Shown piece by piece: positions 1 through 7,857 of a stretch of 64,000 nt of DNA. Within the stretch, counting starts at the first letter, position 1; the number at the start of each line of letters is the position of its first letter. A model generated the notes under the pieces. That model made no database searches. It saw nothing but the letters and a program-made list of their open reading frames with translations, and had not been told where the DNA came from. This DNA comes from Chloroflexota bacterium (GTDB lineage: Bacteria > Chloroflexota > Anaerolineae > Anaerolineales > Villigracilaceae): NCBI GenBank assembly GCA_016234495.1, contig JACRBI010000007.1, positions 62,001-126,000 on the forward strand, in the 5' to 3' direction. Both the position numbers and the translations under genes were made by a program.

Positions 1-81
1 CCGCATCGCTGAAATTTTAAAATGGCAGGGCATCCCGTAGTAAAATCCGAGGGATGACACTCAGAATCAAAGGAGCGCGAG

Positions 82-1155
82 ATGAATAGAAAAGAGAGCA
101 AGGGTTTTGTTCAACTTGAATGGATCTGCCCGAGTTGCGATGGGCGCAACCCCGGGCCGGTGAAGACCTGTTCGCAATGCGGCGCACCGCAGCCGGACAA
201 TGTGCAATTCCATCGCGCGGCCGATGAAAAGTTAGTGACTGATGAAAAGTCAGTTGCGGCGGCGAAGGCTGGCGCAGACATCCACTGCGGATTTTGCGGG
301 ACGCGCAACCCGGGCAATGCGGCGACCTGCTCGCAATGCGGCGCGGATTTGAAGGAAGGCAAGGCGCGCGCGGCGGGACAGGTTTTGCAGGCGGCTCCCT
401 CTGCGCCGAAAGTTGTGACCTGCACGAATTGCGGGGCTGAAAACCCGGGCACAGAGCGCATGTGCGCAAAGTGCGGTTCGCCATTACCAAAAGCAGCCGC
501 GCCTGTTCAAGCGGCGGCTCCGCGGCCGGTGCAAACTCAACAAGCCCCGGCAGCATCTGCGAATGCACCAACGAAAAAAGTTAACTGGCTGATGTTCGGC
601 GGCATTGCCGCGTTATTGTTAGTCTGCTGTGTCGCGGCCATATTCATCTTTGCTGTTCCATCAAAATCTGTGACCGGGACCGTGACCGACGTGCAATGGC
701 AGACATCCGTGCCGGTGCAGGAGATTCAGGCGGTCAACCATACGAACGAAAGCGGCAACCCGCCTTCGGATGCTTACAACGTGTCCTGCCACGATGAATC
801 AAAGGAAGTATGCGAAGAGAAGACCATCGACAAAGGCAACGGCTTCGCGGAAGTGGTACAGGAATGTCACACAGAGACCACTCAATATTGCGATTACACC
901 GTGGATGAATGGAACACGATCCAGACCTACACGTTGAGCGGCAATGACCTCTTCCCTGTTTATGAAAGCCCGAACCTTTCAAGCGACCAGCGCACAGGCA
1001 CATCCTCGGAGACTTTCCACGTCTTCTTCAGCACTGACGATGGGCAGGTGACCTACGAGCCGGGTTCAGTATCTGACTTTCAGCAGTTTGAAATTGGAAG
1101 CCAGTGGACGATCAAGTTAAATGCGGTGGGCGGGGTGGTGAGTGTGGAAAGGTAA
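82..1155 (+). CDS. Triple zinc-ribbon, single-pass membrane protein
   Basis: 357 aa protein of unknown function. The N-terminal third carries three zinc-ribbon modules, each with two CxxC pairs (first at C16/C19 and C30/C33, the others near residues 72-87 and 114-131), joined by Ala/Pro-rich linkers. One membrane segment lies near residues 170-193. The C-terminal 160 residues should then face outward; they contain four Cys in a Glu/Thr-rich stretch that could form disulfides. A strong Shine-Dalgarno (AAAGGAG, 69-75) sets the start. The layout (cytoplasmic ribbons, one helix, outer domain) is seen in many uncharacterised proteins of Gram-positives and Chloroflexota. The membrane topology is inferred and no function is claimed. 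Confidence 0.8.
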   Translation: MNRKESKGFVQLEWICPSCDGRNPGPVKTCSQCGAPQPDNVQFHRAADEKLVTDEKSVAAAKAGADIHCGFCGTRNPGNAATCSQCGADLKEGKARAAGQVLQAAPSAPKVVTCTNCGAENPGTERMCAKCGSPLPKAAAPVQAAAPRPVQTQQAPAASANAPTKKVNWLMFGGIAALLLVCCVAAIFIFAVPSKSVTGTVTDVQWQTSVPVQEIQAVNHTNESGNPPSDAYNVSCHDESKEVCEEKTIDKGNGFAEVVQECHTETTQYCDYTVDEWNTIQTYTLSGNDLFPVYESPNLSSDQRTGTSSETFHVFFSTDDGQVTYEPGSVSDFQQFEIGSQWTIKLNAVGGVVSVER

Positions 1156-1185
1156 CAAGTTGAAAGTTTGAAGGTTTGAAGGTTG

Positions 1186-1213
1186 AAAACTCCTGAGCAA
1201 TCGGGAGTTTTTT
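1186..1213 (+). terminator. Rho-independent terminator after zinc-ribbon gene
   Basis: An 8-bp stem (AAAACTCC / GGGAGTTTT) with a short loop, followed by a T-rich run, 30 nt after the stop codon. Confidence 0.8.
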
Positions 1214-1225
1214 ATTTGGTTCTCT

Positions 1226-1362
1226 GGGAATTGCTGTGACGCTTCGCGTTGTACACGGACGCTTCGCGCACGGACGACACGGAAAAACCTTTAAAATCTG
1301 CTTTTTTTCTCCGTGCTTTCCGTGAATTCCGTGTACCCAGAAGGGTTAATCACGGCAATTCC
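1226..1362. repeat. Intergenic fold-back element (ACGGA type)
   Basis: The outer arms GGAATTGC..GTGA (from 1227) and TCACGGCAATTCC (to 1362) are near-perfect complements. Inside them, repeated CACGGA units on the left face repeated TCCGTG units on the right. No coding potential was seen. The same style of element recurs at 5651-5717, 47790-47851, 57343-57431 and 58937-59086. Confidence 0.65.
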
Positions 1363-1406
1363 TAATGATCCTTTTATTTACGGAGTCGAAAGTCTCCACA
1401 TCCATT

Positions 1407-1412
1407 TATAAT
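1407..1412 (+). promoter_or_regulatory. -10 box for a probably leaderless mRNA
   Basis: Perfect TATAAT ending 6 nt before the ATG at 1419, which places the expected transcription start on or next to the start codon. No Shine-Dalgarno is visible between them. Confidence 0.5.
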
Positions 1413-1418
1413 CAATTT

Positions 1419-2645
1419 ATGAATCATTCAATTGCAATTATCGGCGGTGGACCTGCGGGGTTGATGGCGGCGGAGGTGTTGAGCCTGCGCGGCGTGAGGG
1501 TGGGCGTGTACGATTCCATGCCTTCACTTGGGCGGAAGTTTTTACTGGCGGGCAAGAGCGGGTTGAACTTGACTCACTCTGAGCCATTTGAGAAGTTTAT
1601 CTCGCGATATGGGAATCGAAAAGCAGAAGTTGAAACGTGGCTGAAAGATTTCACACCTGACAACCTGCGCGAGTGGGCGCGCGGACTTGGCGTGGAAACC
1701 TTTGTTGGGACGTCCGGGCGGGTGTTTCCAATGGAGATGAAAGCCAGTCCGCTGTTGAGGGAGTGGTTGAAGAGATTGGCTGAGTCAGGAGTCAATTTTC
1801 AGTTGCGGCATAAATGGAACGGATCTATCGCTACCGAGGGCGGGAGATTGAGCATGGAACTTGAAACGCCGGAAGGAATCAAAACCATCAACGCGGATGC
1901 TGTGGTTTTGGCGCTCGGCGGCGGCAGTTGGGCAAGACTCGGCTCGGACGGCGCATGGGTCTATTGGCTGAATCAGGCCGGGGTTAAGGTCGAGCCGTTG
2001 AAGCCGTCCAATTGCGGATTCGATGCGGCGTGGAGTCCAGTCTTCAAGGAAAAATTTGACGGGCATCCGATCAAGTCAGTGGTGTTGTCGTTTGGAGAGT
2101 TTCGTCAGCAGGGCGAGTTTATCGTCACGAAGGAGGGTGTGGAGGGGAGTTTGATCTACGCGGCTTCGGCGTTGATGCGTGATGAAATTCTTGCCAATGG
2201 AAAAGCAGTGATGCACCTTGACCTCGCGCCCGACAAAACGGAAGCGCAGTTGATCGAGAAGTTAAACAAACCGCGTGGGTCGCGTTCGATGGCGAGTCAT
2301 TTGGAGAAGACGGTTGGGATGAAGGGCGTGAAGGCCGGACTGTTGCGCGAGTTTGTGCCGAAGACTGAATTTGAAAACATGGAGCGGCTTGCTTTTTACA
2401 TCAAGCAGTTGCCTGTGCCATTGATCGCAACACGTCCGCTGGATGAAGCGATCAGTTCCGCGGGCGGTGTGATGTTTGAGTCACTGGATCAAAACTTGAT
2501 GTTGAAGGCATTGCCCGGAGTTTTCTGTGCCGGCGAAATGCTGGATTGGGAAGCGCCAACAGGCGGGTATTTATTGACAGCGTGTTTTGCGAGCGGAAGA
2601 ATGGCAGGGGCTGGCGTGATGAAGTGGCTGGAAAGAAAACCATAG
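1419..2645 (+). CDS. NAD(P)/FAD-dependent flavoprotein, HI0933/BaiN-like (TIGR03862 type)
   Basis: 408 aa. The N-terminus has the dinucleotide-binding fingerprint GGGPAGLMAAE right after the start, then the LLAGKSGLNLT motif typical of HI0933/BaiN-like flavoproteins. The C-terminus GEMLDWEAPTGGYLL is the second FAD contact of the TIGR03862 subgroup. The substrate is not known for this subgroup. The start at 1419 is preferred over an in-frame ATG at 1365, because homologous proteins begin just before the Rossmann motif and a TATAAT sits 6 nt upstream. It is followed 14 nt later by the DUF1801 gene. Confidence 0.85.
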   Translation: MNHSIAIIGGGPAGLMAAEVLSLRGVRVGVYDSMPSLGRKFLLAGKSGLNLTHSEPFEKFISRYGNRKAEVETWLKDFTPDNLREWARGLGVETFVGTSGRVFPMEMKASPLLREWLKRLAESGVNFQLRHKWNGSIATEGGRLSMELETPEGIKTINADAVVLALGGGSWARLGSDGAWVYWLNQAGVKVEPLKPSNCGFDAAWSPVFKEKFDGHPIKSVVLSFGEFRQQGEFIVTKEGVEGSLIYAASALMRDEILANGKAVMHLDLAPDKTEAQLIEKLNKPRGSRSMASHLEKTVGMKGVKAGLLREFVPKTEFENMERLAFYIKQLPVPLIATRPLDEAISSAGGVMFESLDQNLMLKALPGVFCAGEMLDWEAPTGGYLLTACFASGRMAGAGVMKWLERKP

Positions 2646-2659
2646 AAAAGGAGAAATTC

Positions 2660-3046
2660 ATGGACAGCAACAAAAGCGGTATCAGCTTGATTGATGAATA
2701 CATTGCAGGCTTTCCGAAAGAGATGCAAAAAATATTGAATGATGTTCGAGCGACCATCAAGGCGGCTGCGCCAAACGCGGAGGAAAAAATCAGTTATCAA
2801 ATGCCGACGTTTTTCATGAACGGGAATTTAGTCCATTTTGCCGCCTTTAAAAACCATATCGGGTTTTACCCCACCCCGAGCGGAATTGAGGCTTTCAAAA
2901 AGGAGTTGTCCATTTACAAAGGCGCGAAAGGATCGGTTCAATTTCCGCTGGACAAACCCATGCCGTTGAAGTTGATCGCCAAAATTACGAAGTTCAGGGT
3001 TGCTGAAAATTCAAAGAAAGCCAAATCAATAACGGGCGGGAAATAA
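2660..3046 (+). CDS. DUF1801 / YdhG-like protein
   Basis: 128 aa. The pattern IDEYIAGFPKEMQKIL..IR followed by EKISYQMPTF and HIGFYP is the DUF1801 fold, also called YdhG-like and distantly similar to frataxin-type iron chaperones. The start is fixed by AAAGGAG at 2646-2652. It is probably co-transcribed with the preceding flavoprotein. The biochemical role is unproven for this family. Confidence 0.85.
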   Translation: MDSNKSGISLIDEYIAGFPKEMQKILNDVRATIKAAAPNAEEKISYQMPTFFMNGNLVHFAAFKNHIGFYPTPSGIEAFKKELSIYKGAKGSVQFPLDKPMPLKLIAKITKFRVAENSKKAKSITGGK

Positions 3047-3115
3047 TAAAGGTTGCAAGAGAAGTCAAACATAACTAACCCAGAATTAAATCTGGGACGC
3101 AGACGAACGCTGATT

Positions 3116-3150
3116 GACGCTGATAAAAGCGAATAATCAGCGTCCTTTTT
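3116..3150. terminator. Bidirectional terminator between convergent genes
   Basis: 9-bp stem GACGCTGAT / ATCAGCGTC followed by T5 on the plus strand, between the ends of the DUF1801 gene and the oppositely oriented oxidoreductase gene. The GACGCTGAT unit is shared with the fold-back at 57343-57431, so a repeat may have been recruited as a terminator. Confidence 0.6.
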
Positions 3151-3209
3151 GTTCTTAAAAACAAACTCACCCCGAAACCTTAATTTCGGCGCGAGTCATA
3201 TTTTTGAAC

Positions 3210-5360
3210 CTAAACCTTTTGTTTCGCCTGTTCCACGACCTCAACCACGTCGGGCAGGTCAATGCCCAGTTCGCGCAATTTCTCGAGGGTGGGAATGCTG
3301 TTCGCATCCCAGCCGCGGCGTTGATAGACAGCATCCATCAACTGCTCGTATTGATTCTCGCGGTACTTGCGTAAATGCCTCATCTTTTCTTCGGTGGATA
3401 ATCCCGCAGGGTCAAGTTCGATCAGGCGTTTGAGCTGCTCATCGTAGCGGCCCTGGCGTGATTCATACTCCGCCACGGTGACAGGCCCCATCGCGCGGTA
3501 CGGCGGATAATCATGCTGGCGGCCGACTCGCCCCATGCGCAGGGCAAAAACTTTTTGGAAGTTATAAACGCGCTCAGATTGATTCAGCAAATCTGCGGTA
3601 GTGGTCGGTTTGCCGGTCACGCCTTGATGGATCCACGTGTAGTTCTCGACATGCTCTTCCACTTTGGCAGGCTCCTTGGTCTGCTTGTTATTCTCAGGCG
3701 AGATGTCATTCCACGGAAGTTTGCACAATCCATGCAGGCTGAACCATGTGCGCCACATTGGGAAATAATGCAAGGCTTCGGCTTTGTCCTTGAACGACGG
3801 CAAAAGATTCTGCACCTGATCCATGAAGATCAGCCAGGCTTCGTCATGCTGCGGACCCTTGGTGGCCATGCCGTAGCCGCCTTGTTGGGCAAGAGACTCT
3901 TTGGTGAGGTATTCCGAAATCTCCATGCCCTTCATTTCCATGCCAATGTCATGTAGGAACTTCGCATCCGCGCCGTATTCACGCACGAACAATTCCTTCA
4001 TGTAACGGATACCCTGACCGACGATCACGCCAAAGCCATCACCGCGCGCCATTTGATGCAGAAGCTCCAATGCGGCAGAGCCATTGCCAAAATTCAATTC
4101 AAGTCCGCCAGTGTGTTCTTTCGTAATAAATCCTTCTTCATAACATTCCATCGCGAATGCGACACAGTTAGCGAATGAAATACTGTCTACGCCATAGGTA
4201 TCGCAATAGAAATTGAGTTCCAAAACTTTTTGCGGATCGAAGTTGCCGATGTTCGAGCCAAGCCCCGCCGCGCCTTCATACTCAGGCCCATCTACCAGAA
4301 CGCAATCCCCGGCATACGGTCCAGTTTTAAGCGGGAAGTGATCCACGCCATGCGAGCAGCTCATGGTGCATCCCAGCCAACAGCCATCGGGCAATCCCTG
4401 AGTGAAGGATTCCTTCCAGACTTTCGAATCAATCAAATGCGTGTCAGGATGCGAGCCGTAGCGATAGTTATGAGTCGGCAGCAGATCGAAATGATCCATC
4501 ACTTCAACGATGTTGGCCGTGCCGATCTTGCGCATCTGATTCTGCTTGTCGTCCAGATCCGCAATTTCCTTGTTGATGCGCTGCCCCGCCTTGCGGATGA
4601 GCGCCATATCGGCCACGTTATTTTTATCGCCGCCCATGTCGGTGTAACGCACCACAATCGCCTTGATCTTCTTGTCACGGAAGACACGCCCCGCGCCGCC
4701 GCGCCCCGCCTGCTTGAACCGCGCTTCCTTTCGGCGCACATCGTACCAGGTGGAATTGATCAACGCATAGCGGATATGCTCCGCCGCCTGACCAGCCGAC
4801 AGCACAGAGATTCCGCGCCGACCTTTTTCATCGCCTCCGTACCGCGCCGTGAGCTGGTTGCCGATCTCATGCGAATCCAGCGCTTCGAGAGAATCCTGCT
4901 CGATCGTCACCTTGCCAGTATCCCCGTCTATGAAGATGACCACATCCCCGGCAGCCTTTCCTTGAATCTCAATCGCATCGAAGCCAGAGAATTTCAGGAA
5001 GGGCGCGAAGTATCCGCCGACGTTGCTGTCAATCACATTCTCGGTCAACGGACTCAATGTCACCACCGTGGATTTGCCGCTGCCCGGGTAGGCAGTGATG
5101 CCGCAAATGGGGCCGTTCGCAATCACGAGTGCATTCTGCGGGTCGTTCCATTTTGTTTCAGGTGTGACCGCATCCCAGAGCAGCTTGAGTGCAAATCCGC
5201 GCCCGCCGGTGAACAAATCCTTCATCTGCTGTGTGACAGGTTTCTCGCGGAAGGTATTATTTTCCAAATTGATGTACAACGTCCGCCCGGCATAGCCGCG
5301 TTCGACGGGACGTTTTTCGTAGGTGTATTCGCCCAAAAGGGTGGATATTGCAATGGTCAT
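3210..5360 (-). CDS. Aldehyde:ferredoxin oxidoreductase family protein (tungsten/molybdo-bispterin)
   Basis: 716 aa, a little longer than archaeal AOR (about 605-620). The N-terminal domain YINLENNTFREKP..GGRGFALKLL..ANGPICG..PGSGKS matches the bis-pterin cofactor domain of the AOR family. These enzymes oxidise aldehydes to acids and reduce ferredoxin. Candidate [4Fe-4S] ligands are C327, C331, C335 and a late Cys at 546 (GLCKLPW). The first three are spaced CX3CX3C, not the usual CX2CX3C. The start follows AAGGAG. A possible TTGACA -35 lies at 5448-5453. It is a lone gene with no cofactor or ferredoxin genes beside it. The family is clear; the substrate is not. Confidence 0.85.
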   Translation of the reverse strand: MTIAISTLLGEYTYEKRPVERGYAGRTLYINLENNTFREKPVTQQMKDLFTGGRGFALKLLWDAVTPETKWNDPQNALVIANGPICGITAYPGSGKSTVVTLSPLTENVIDSNVGGYFAPFLKFSGFDAIEIQGKAAGDVVIFIDGDTGKVTIEQDSLEALDSHEIGNQLTARYGGDEKGRRGISVLSAGQAAEHIRYALINSTWYDVRRKEARFKQAGRGGAGRVFRDKKIKAIVVRYTDMGGDKNNVADMALIRKAGQRINKEIADLDDKQNQMRKIGTANIVEVMDHFDLLPTHNYRYGSHPDTHLIDSKVWKESFTQGLPDGCWLGCTMSCSHGVDHFPLKTGPYAGDCVLVDGPEYEGAAGLGSNIGNFDPQKVLELNFYCDTYGVDSISFANCVAFAMECYEEGFITKEHTGGLELNFGNGSAALELLHQMARGDGFGVIVGQGIRYMKELFVREYGADAKFLHDIGMEMKGMEISEYLTKESLAQQGGYGMATKGPQHDEAWLIFMDQVQNLLPSFKDKAEALHYFPMWRTWFSLHGLCKLPWNDISPENNKQTKEPAKVEEHVENYTWIHQGVTGKPTTTADLLNQSERVYNFQKVFALRMGRVGRQHDYPPYRAMGPVTVAEYESRQGRYDEQLKRLIELDPAGLSTEEKMRHLRKYRENQYEQLMDAVYQRRGWDANSIPTLEKLRELGIDLPDVVEVVEQAKQKV

Positions 5361-5553
5361 GTAATTCTCCTTGTTAACTAAAGACGCCGCACTCATTATC
5401 ACGGAAAGGACATGGAATGCCAACTGATAATCCTCCCCTTCTTGGAGTGTCAAGAGGCAGGGTGGATTTATAATTGAAACTCTCTCCCTTCTGGCAGGAA
5501 GACCTTAACCACAAAGGAACAACACTTGCCCTGGCGGGCAGTGCCAGGGAGGG

Positions 5554-5588
5554 TCACGACACTTGCGCCGTACGCCAGTGCGGTGAGG
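5554..5588 (-). repeat. Short dispersed repeat, copy 1 (inverted relative to 22927)
   Basis: Its reverse complement matches 22927-22958 over 32 bases with two adjacent mismatches. The core is CTCACCGCACTGGCG followed by CGGCGCAAGTGTCGT. A degenerate relative lies near 58985-59033. Confidence 0.7.
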
Positions 5589-5650
5589 GAAAAAGCTAAA
5601 TAACGTGAATAATAGATAAGCCAAGATCGTGTCAAAATCACGAGGTTCTG

Positions 5651-5717
5651 ACCGCAGAGGCGCGGAGAACGCTGAGAAAACCACTTGAAAACTCCGTGAA
5701 CTCTGCGTCTCTGCGGT
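5651..5717. repeat. Fold-back element (ACCGCAGAG type)
   Basis: The left arm ACCGCAGAGGCGCGGAG pairs with the right arm CTCTGCGTCTCTGCGGT at 15 of 17 positions, with a roughly 33-nt loop. It is non-coding. Confidence 0.75.
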
Positions 5718-5796
5718 AAAAATTCCTTATCCATTATTGACGTTAAATAAACTTTATGCACCTTTGTAGTTGAGAAATAGATGAAAAGAGGCGAAA

Positions 5797-6309
5797 ATGA
5801 ACGTATCCGATGCCATTCGATTAAAGCGCGCGGTAAGAAAGTTTCAAGACACTCCCCTGCCCGATGATGTAGTCCACGCCATCCTCAACGCGGGACGCAG
5901 ATCGCAATCCTCGAAGAATACTCAAGCGTGGCAGTTCATCGCCATTCGGGAGAAGTCCATTTTGAAGGAGCTTTCCACCTGCGGCGAGTGGGCGGGGCAC
6001 ATTGCCGGCGCGGACTTGTGCATCGCCATCCTCACGCCTGACCCGGCCGGGAAATTTCAGATCATGTTTGACGCAGGTCAGGCCGCGGCATTCATGCAGC
6101 TCGCCGCTTGGGAGTTGGGAGTTGGCTCGGTGCCCGCATCAATCTATGAACCTGAGAAGGCGCGCCAGATTTTAGGCTTTCCCGCCGAATGGCATTTGCG
6201 GGTCGCGCTGTCTTTTGGGTATCCGCTTGAAGCGGAGAAGTTATCCGCGCCGCCAAAGAAGGGCGGGCGAATGCATTTGGATGAAGTGGTTCATTGGGAG
6301 AAATGGTGA
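5797..6309 (+). CDS. Nitroreductase family protein
   Basis: 170 aa FMN-dependent NAD(P)H oxidoreductase fold. The N-terminal RRAVRKF-like motif (here LKRAVRKFQDTPLP), AGRRSQSSKNTQAW and the late ALSFGYP segment are nitroreductase landmarks. It is compact compared with NfsB (about 217 aa), as in many environmental members. The purine-rich leader GAAAAGAGGCGAAAA precedes the ATG. Substrate unknown. It is not evidently in an operon. Confidence 0.85.
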   Translation: MNVSDAIRLKRAVRKFQDTPLPDDVVHAILNAGRRSQSSKNTQAWQFIAIREKSILKELSTCGEWAGHIAGADLCIAILTPDPAGKFQIMFDAGQAAAFMQLAAWELGVGSVPASIYEPEKARQILGFPAEWHLRVALSFGYPLEAEKLSAPPKKGGRMHLDEVVHWEKW

Positions 6310-6441
6310 TTCCAAAAATAATTGGATATTTTCGCTCATAATTCAAGCAGACAGGATTACAATGGGGTTGTCGGTAAATTCGAGTATTTTTTCTGGAAAA
6401 GTTTCAACGCATTAATTTACAAGTAGAGGAAAGGTATTCAA

Positions 6442-7029
6442 ATGGCTAAAAAGAAAACAGCGGAAGAAGGCGCAAAACCAAAGATCGAACAAAACGTGAT
6501 CATCGCGATCATCAGCGCAATTACAACTGTCGCAGTTGCAATGATTCCATTCTTAATGAACAGAGCCAACTCTGAGCCTGCGCCAACCCTTGCGCCGCTG
6601 GTTGTCACCACTACATCAGCGGCGACCCTGCCAACGGAGACAGTATCAGCCGTCCCGTCTGAAACGGAAGCGGCGGCATTAACTTCCACGCCAGTCCCGC
6701 AAATCGGAATCTTCAACGGGTTTCTGGCCGCTGACATTGAGGGGCTTCTTCCCAAATCAAGTTTCAAGCCGGACGAGGCGATCTATCTGCTCTTTGAAAT
6801 TAATGACCCGACAGGCAAAAATGTCGTCAGGGTCGTATGGTCGGTGGTGGAGGCAAAAGGCTTCAAGGCTGGCGCCGTGTTATCCGATACGCCATACATC
6901 ATCAACGAGAAAAAATATGTAATATTTTCGGACCATGGAGTCAATCCGTGGGCGGTCGGGAAATATCAAGTTGACCTGTATTTAAATAACACGCTGTTCC
7001 AGACAATTCCATTCGATATTGCGCGTTGA
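6442..7029 (+). CDS. Membrane-anchored hypothetical protein with Thr/Pro-rich linker
   Basis: 195 aa, not recognised as a known family. It has a short Lys-rich N-terminus, one hydrophobic segment (about residues 19-38), a Thr/Ala/Pro-rich linker (about 45-85), and a C-terminal beta-rich domain of about 100 residues. That domain (YLLFEINDPTGKN..WAVGKYQVDLYLN) resembles extracellular Ig-like modules. An AGAGGAAAGG leader supports the start. A strong terminator follows directly. Probably a surface protein. Confidence 0.7.
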   Translation: MAKKKTAEEGAKPKIEQNVIIAIISAITTVAVAMIPFLMNRANSEPAPTLAPLVVTTTSAATLPTETVSAVPSETEAAALTSTPVPQIGIFNGFLAADIEGLLPKSSFKPDEAIYLLFEINDPTGKNVVRVVWSVVEAKGFKAGAVLSDTPYIINEKKYVIFSDHGVNPWAVGKYQVDLYLNNTLFQTIPFDIAR

Positions 7030-7030
7030 T

Positions 7031-7062
7031 AAAAAAGCCTGCCGGGTCCGGCAGGCTTTTTT
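7031..7062 (+). terminator. Rho-independent terminator
   Basis: 12-bp stem (AAAGCCTGCCGG / CCGGCAGGCTTT) with a 2-nt apex and a T6 run, just after the stop codon at 7029. Its T-tract abuts the phoB Pho boxes. Confidence 0.9.
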
Positions 7063-7064
7063 CT

Positions 7065-7081
7065 TTAACTTTCCATTAACA
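7065..7081 (+). promoter_or_regulatory. Pho box pair upstream of phoB
   Basis: TTAACT-N5-TTAACA, hexamers at 7065 and 7076. This is the 11-bp direct-repeat pattern of Bacillus-type PhoP boxes. A -10-like TATATT follows at 7101-7106, 7 nt before the phoB ATG. Autoregulation of the two-component system is inferred. Confidence 0.65.
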
Positions 7082-7113
7082 GACAAAAATTCCTTTATGG
7101 TATATTCCCATCA

Positions 7114-7824
7114 ATGCCTGAAATAATATTGATCGTTGAAGATGAACTCTCTTTACAAGAGACCCTTGCCTATAACCTGAAAAAAGAAGGGTACACCGTT
7201 GAAACCGTCGACGATGGCCGCTCTGCGCTCGAATCTGCGCGGCGGTTGAAGCCCGACCTGATCGTGCTGGATATCATGCTGCCCGAAATGGACGGCTTCG
7301 AAGTGGCGCGCATTCTGCGCAAGGAAATGTCGGCTGCCATCTTGATGCTCACCGCGCGCGATGATGAAATTGACCGCGTCGTTGGCCTTGAAGTCGGCGC
7401 GGATGATTACCTGACCAAACCCTTTTCGATGCGTGAGTTGCTGGCGCGGGTCAAATCACAGCTGCGGCGCGCGCGCCTGCTGCGCGAGGAAATGGGCAAA
7501 AGCAAAGACTCAATCACACCGCACGAAAAACTGACCTTCGACAACCTCACCATTGACCTCACCCGCCGCGAAGTCACTTTGAACGGTGAGCCGATTCAGA
7601 TCAAGCCAAAGGAATATGAACTGCTGCTCTTCCTGGCCGAACATCGCCGACAGATGCTTTCACGCGAATTCATACTTGAGCGCGTTTGGGGCTGGGATTT
7701 CATCGGCGACAGCCGCACCGTGGATGTGCATGTCCGCTGGCTGAGGCAGAAGATTGAAGCAGATGCATCCAACCCAGCGCGCATTGTCACCGTGAGAGGC
7801 GGGGGGTATCGGTTTGAAGGATGA
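7114..7824 (+). CDS. phoB: OmpR/PhoB-family response regulator
   Basis: 236 aa. The receiver domain (about residues 1-118) has the acidic pair ED near the N-terminus, phospho-acceptor D53 in [11 protein letters not shown], and conserved T/K (LTARDDE, TKPF). The C-terminal winged helix (about 140-236) ends with the [17 protein letters not shown] signature. It would bind the TTAACA-type boxes found at five sites in this island. It is followed 33 nt later by the histidine kinase gene. No Shine-Dalgarno is visible and a -10-like box lies 7 nt upstream, so a leaderless mRNA is possible. Naming it phoB rests on the kinase partner and the phosphate-gene neighbourhood. Confidence 0.85.
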   Translation: MPEIILIVEDELSLQETLAYNLKKEGYTVETVDDGRSALESARRLKPDLIVLDIMLPEMDGFEVARILRKEMSAAILMLTARDDEIDRVVGLEVGADDYLTKPFSMRELLARVKSQLRRARLLREEMGKSKDSITPHEKLTFDNLTIDLTRREVTLNGEPIQIKPKEYELLLFLAEHRRQMLSREFILERVWGWDFIGDSRTVDVHVRWLRQKIEADASNPARIVTVRGGGYRFEG

Positions 7825-7857
7825 AAAACAGTTGAAGGTCAAAGGTCAAAAGTCGGG

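Larger units (their letters stand above)
5361..5796. other. Gene-free spacer with repeats and divergent promoters
   Basis: 436 nt between the divergent AOR and nitroreductase genes. It holds the AOR leader, a GC-rich imperfect hairpin near 5530-5550, a 35-bp unit shared with 22927-22958 (here 5554-5588, inverted), and the fold-back at 5651-5717. No convincing open frame was found. Confidence 0.6.

Noticed and set aside
4230-5381. A 383-codon open frame on the plus strand across the aldehyde oxidoreductase gene
   Set aside because: It is antisense to a well-conserved enzyme, has no family resemblance and no ribosome binding site; long antisense frames are common in GC-rich genes.
5468-5761. 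A minus-strand frame in the AOR/nitroreductase spacer
   Set aside because: It consists of the fold-back and dispersed repeats, with low-complexity translation and no ribosome binding site.
5740-5765. A weak TTAAAT-N5-TTATGC pair upstream of the nitroreductase gene
   Set aside because: Only one hexamer is convincing and the gene has no link to phosphate; chance match is likely.
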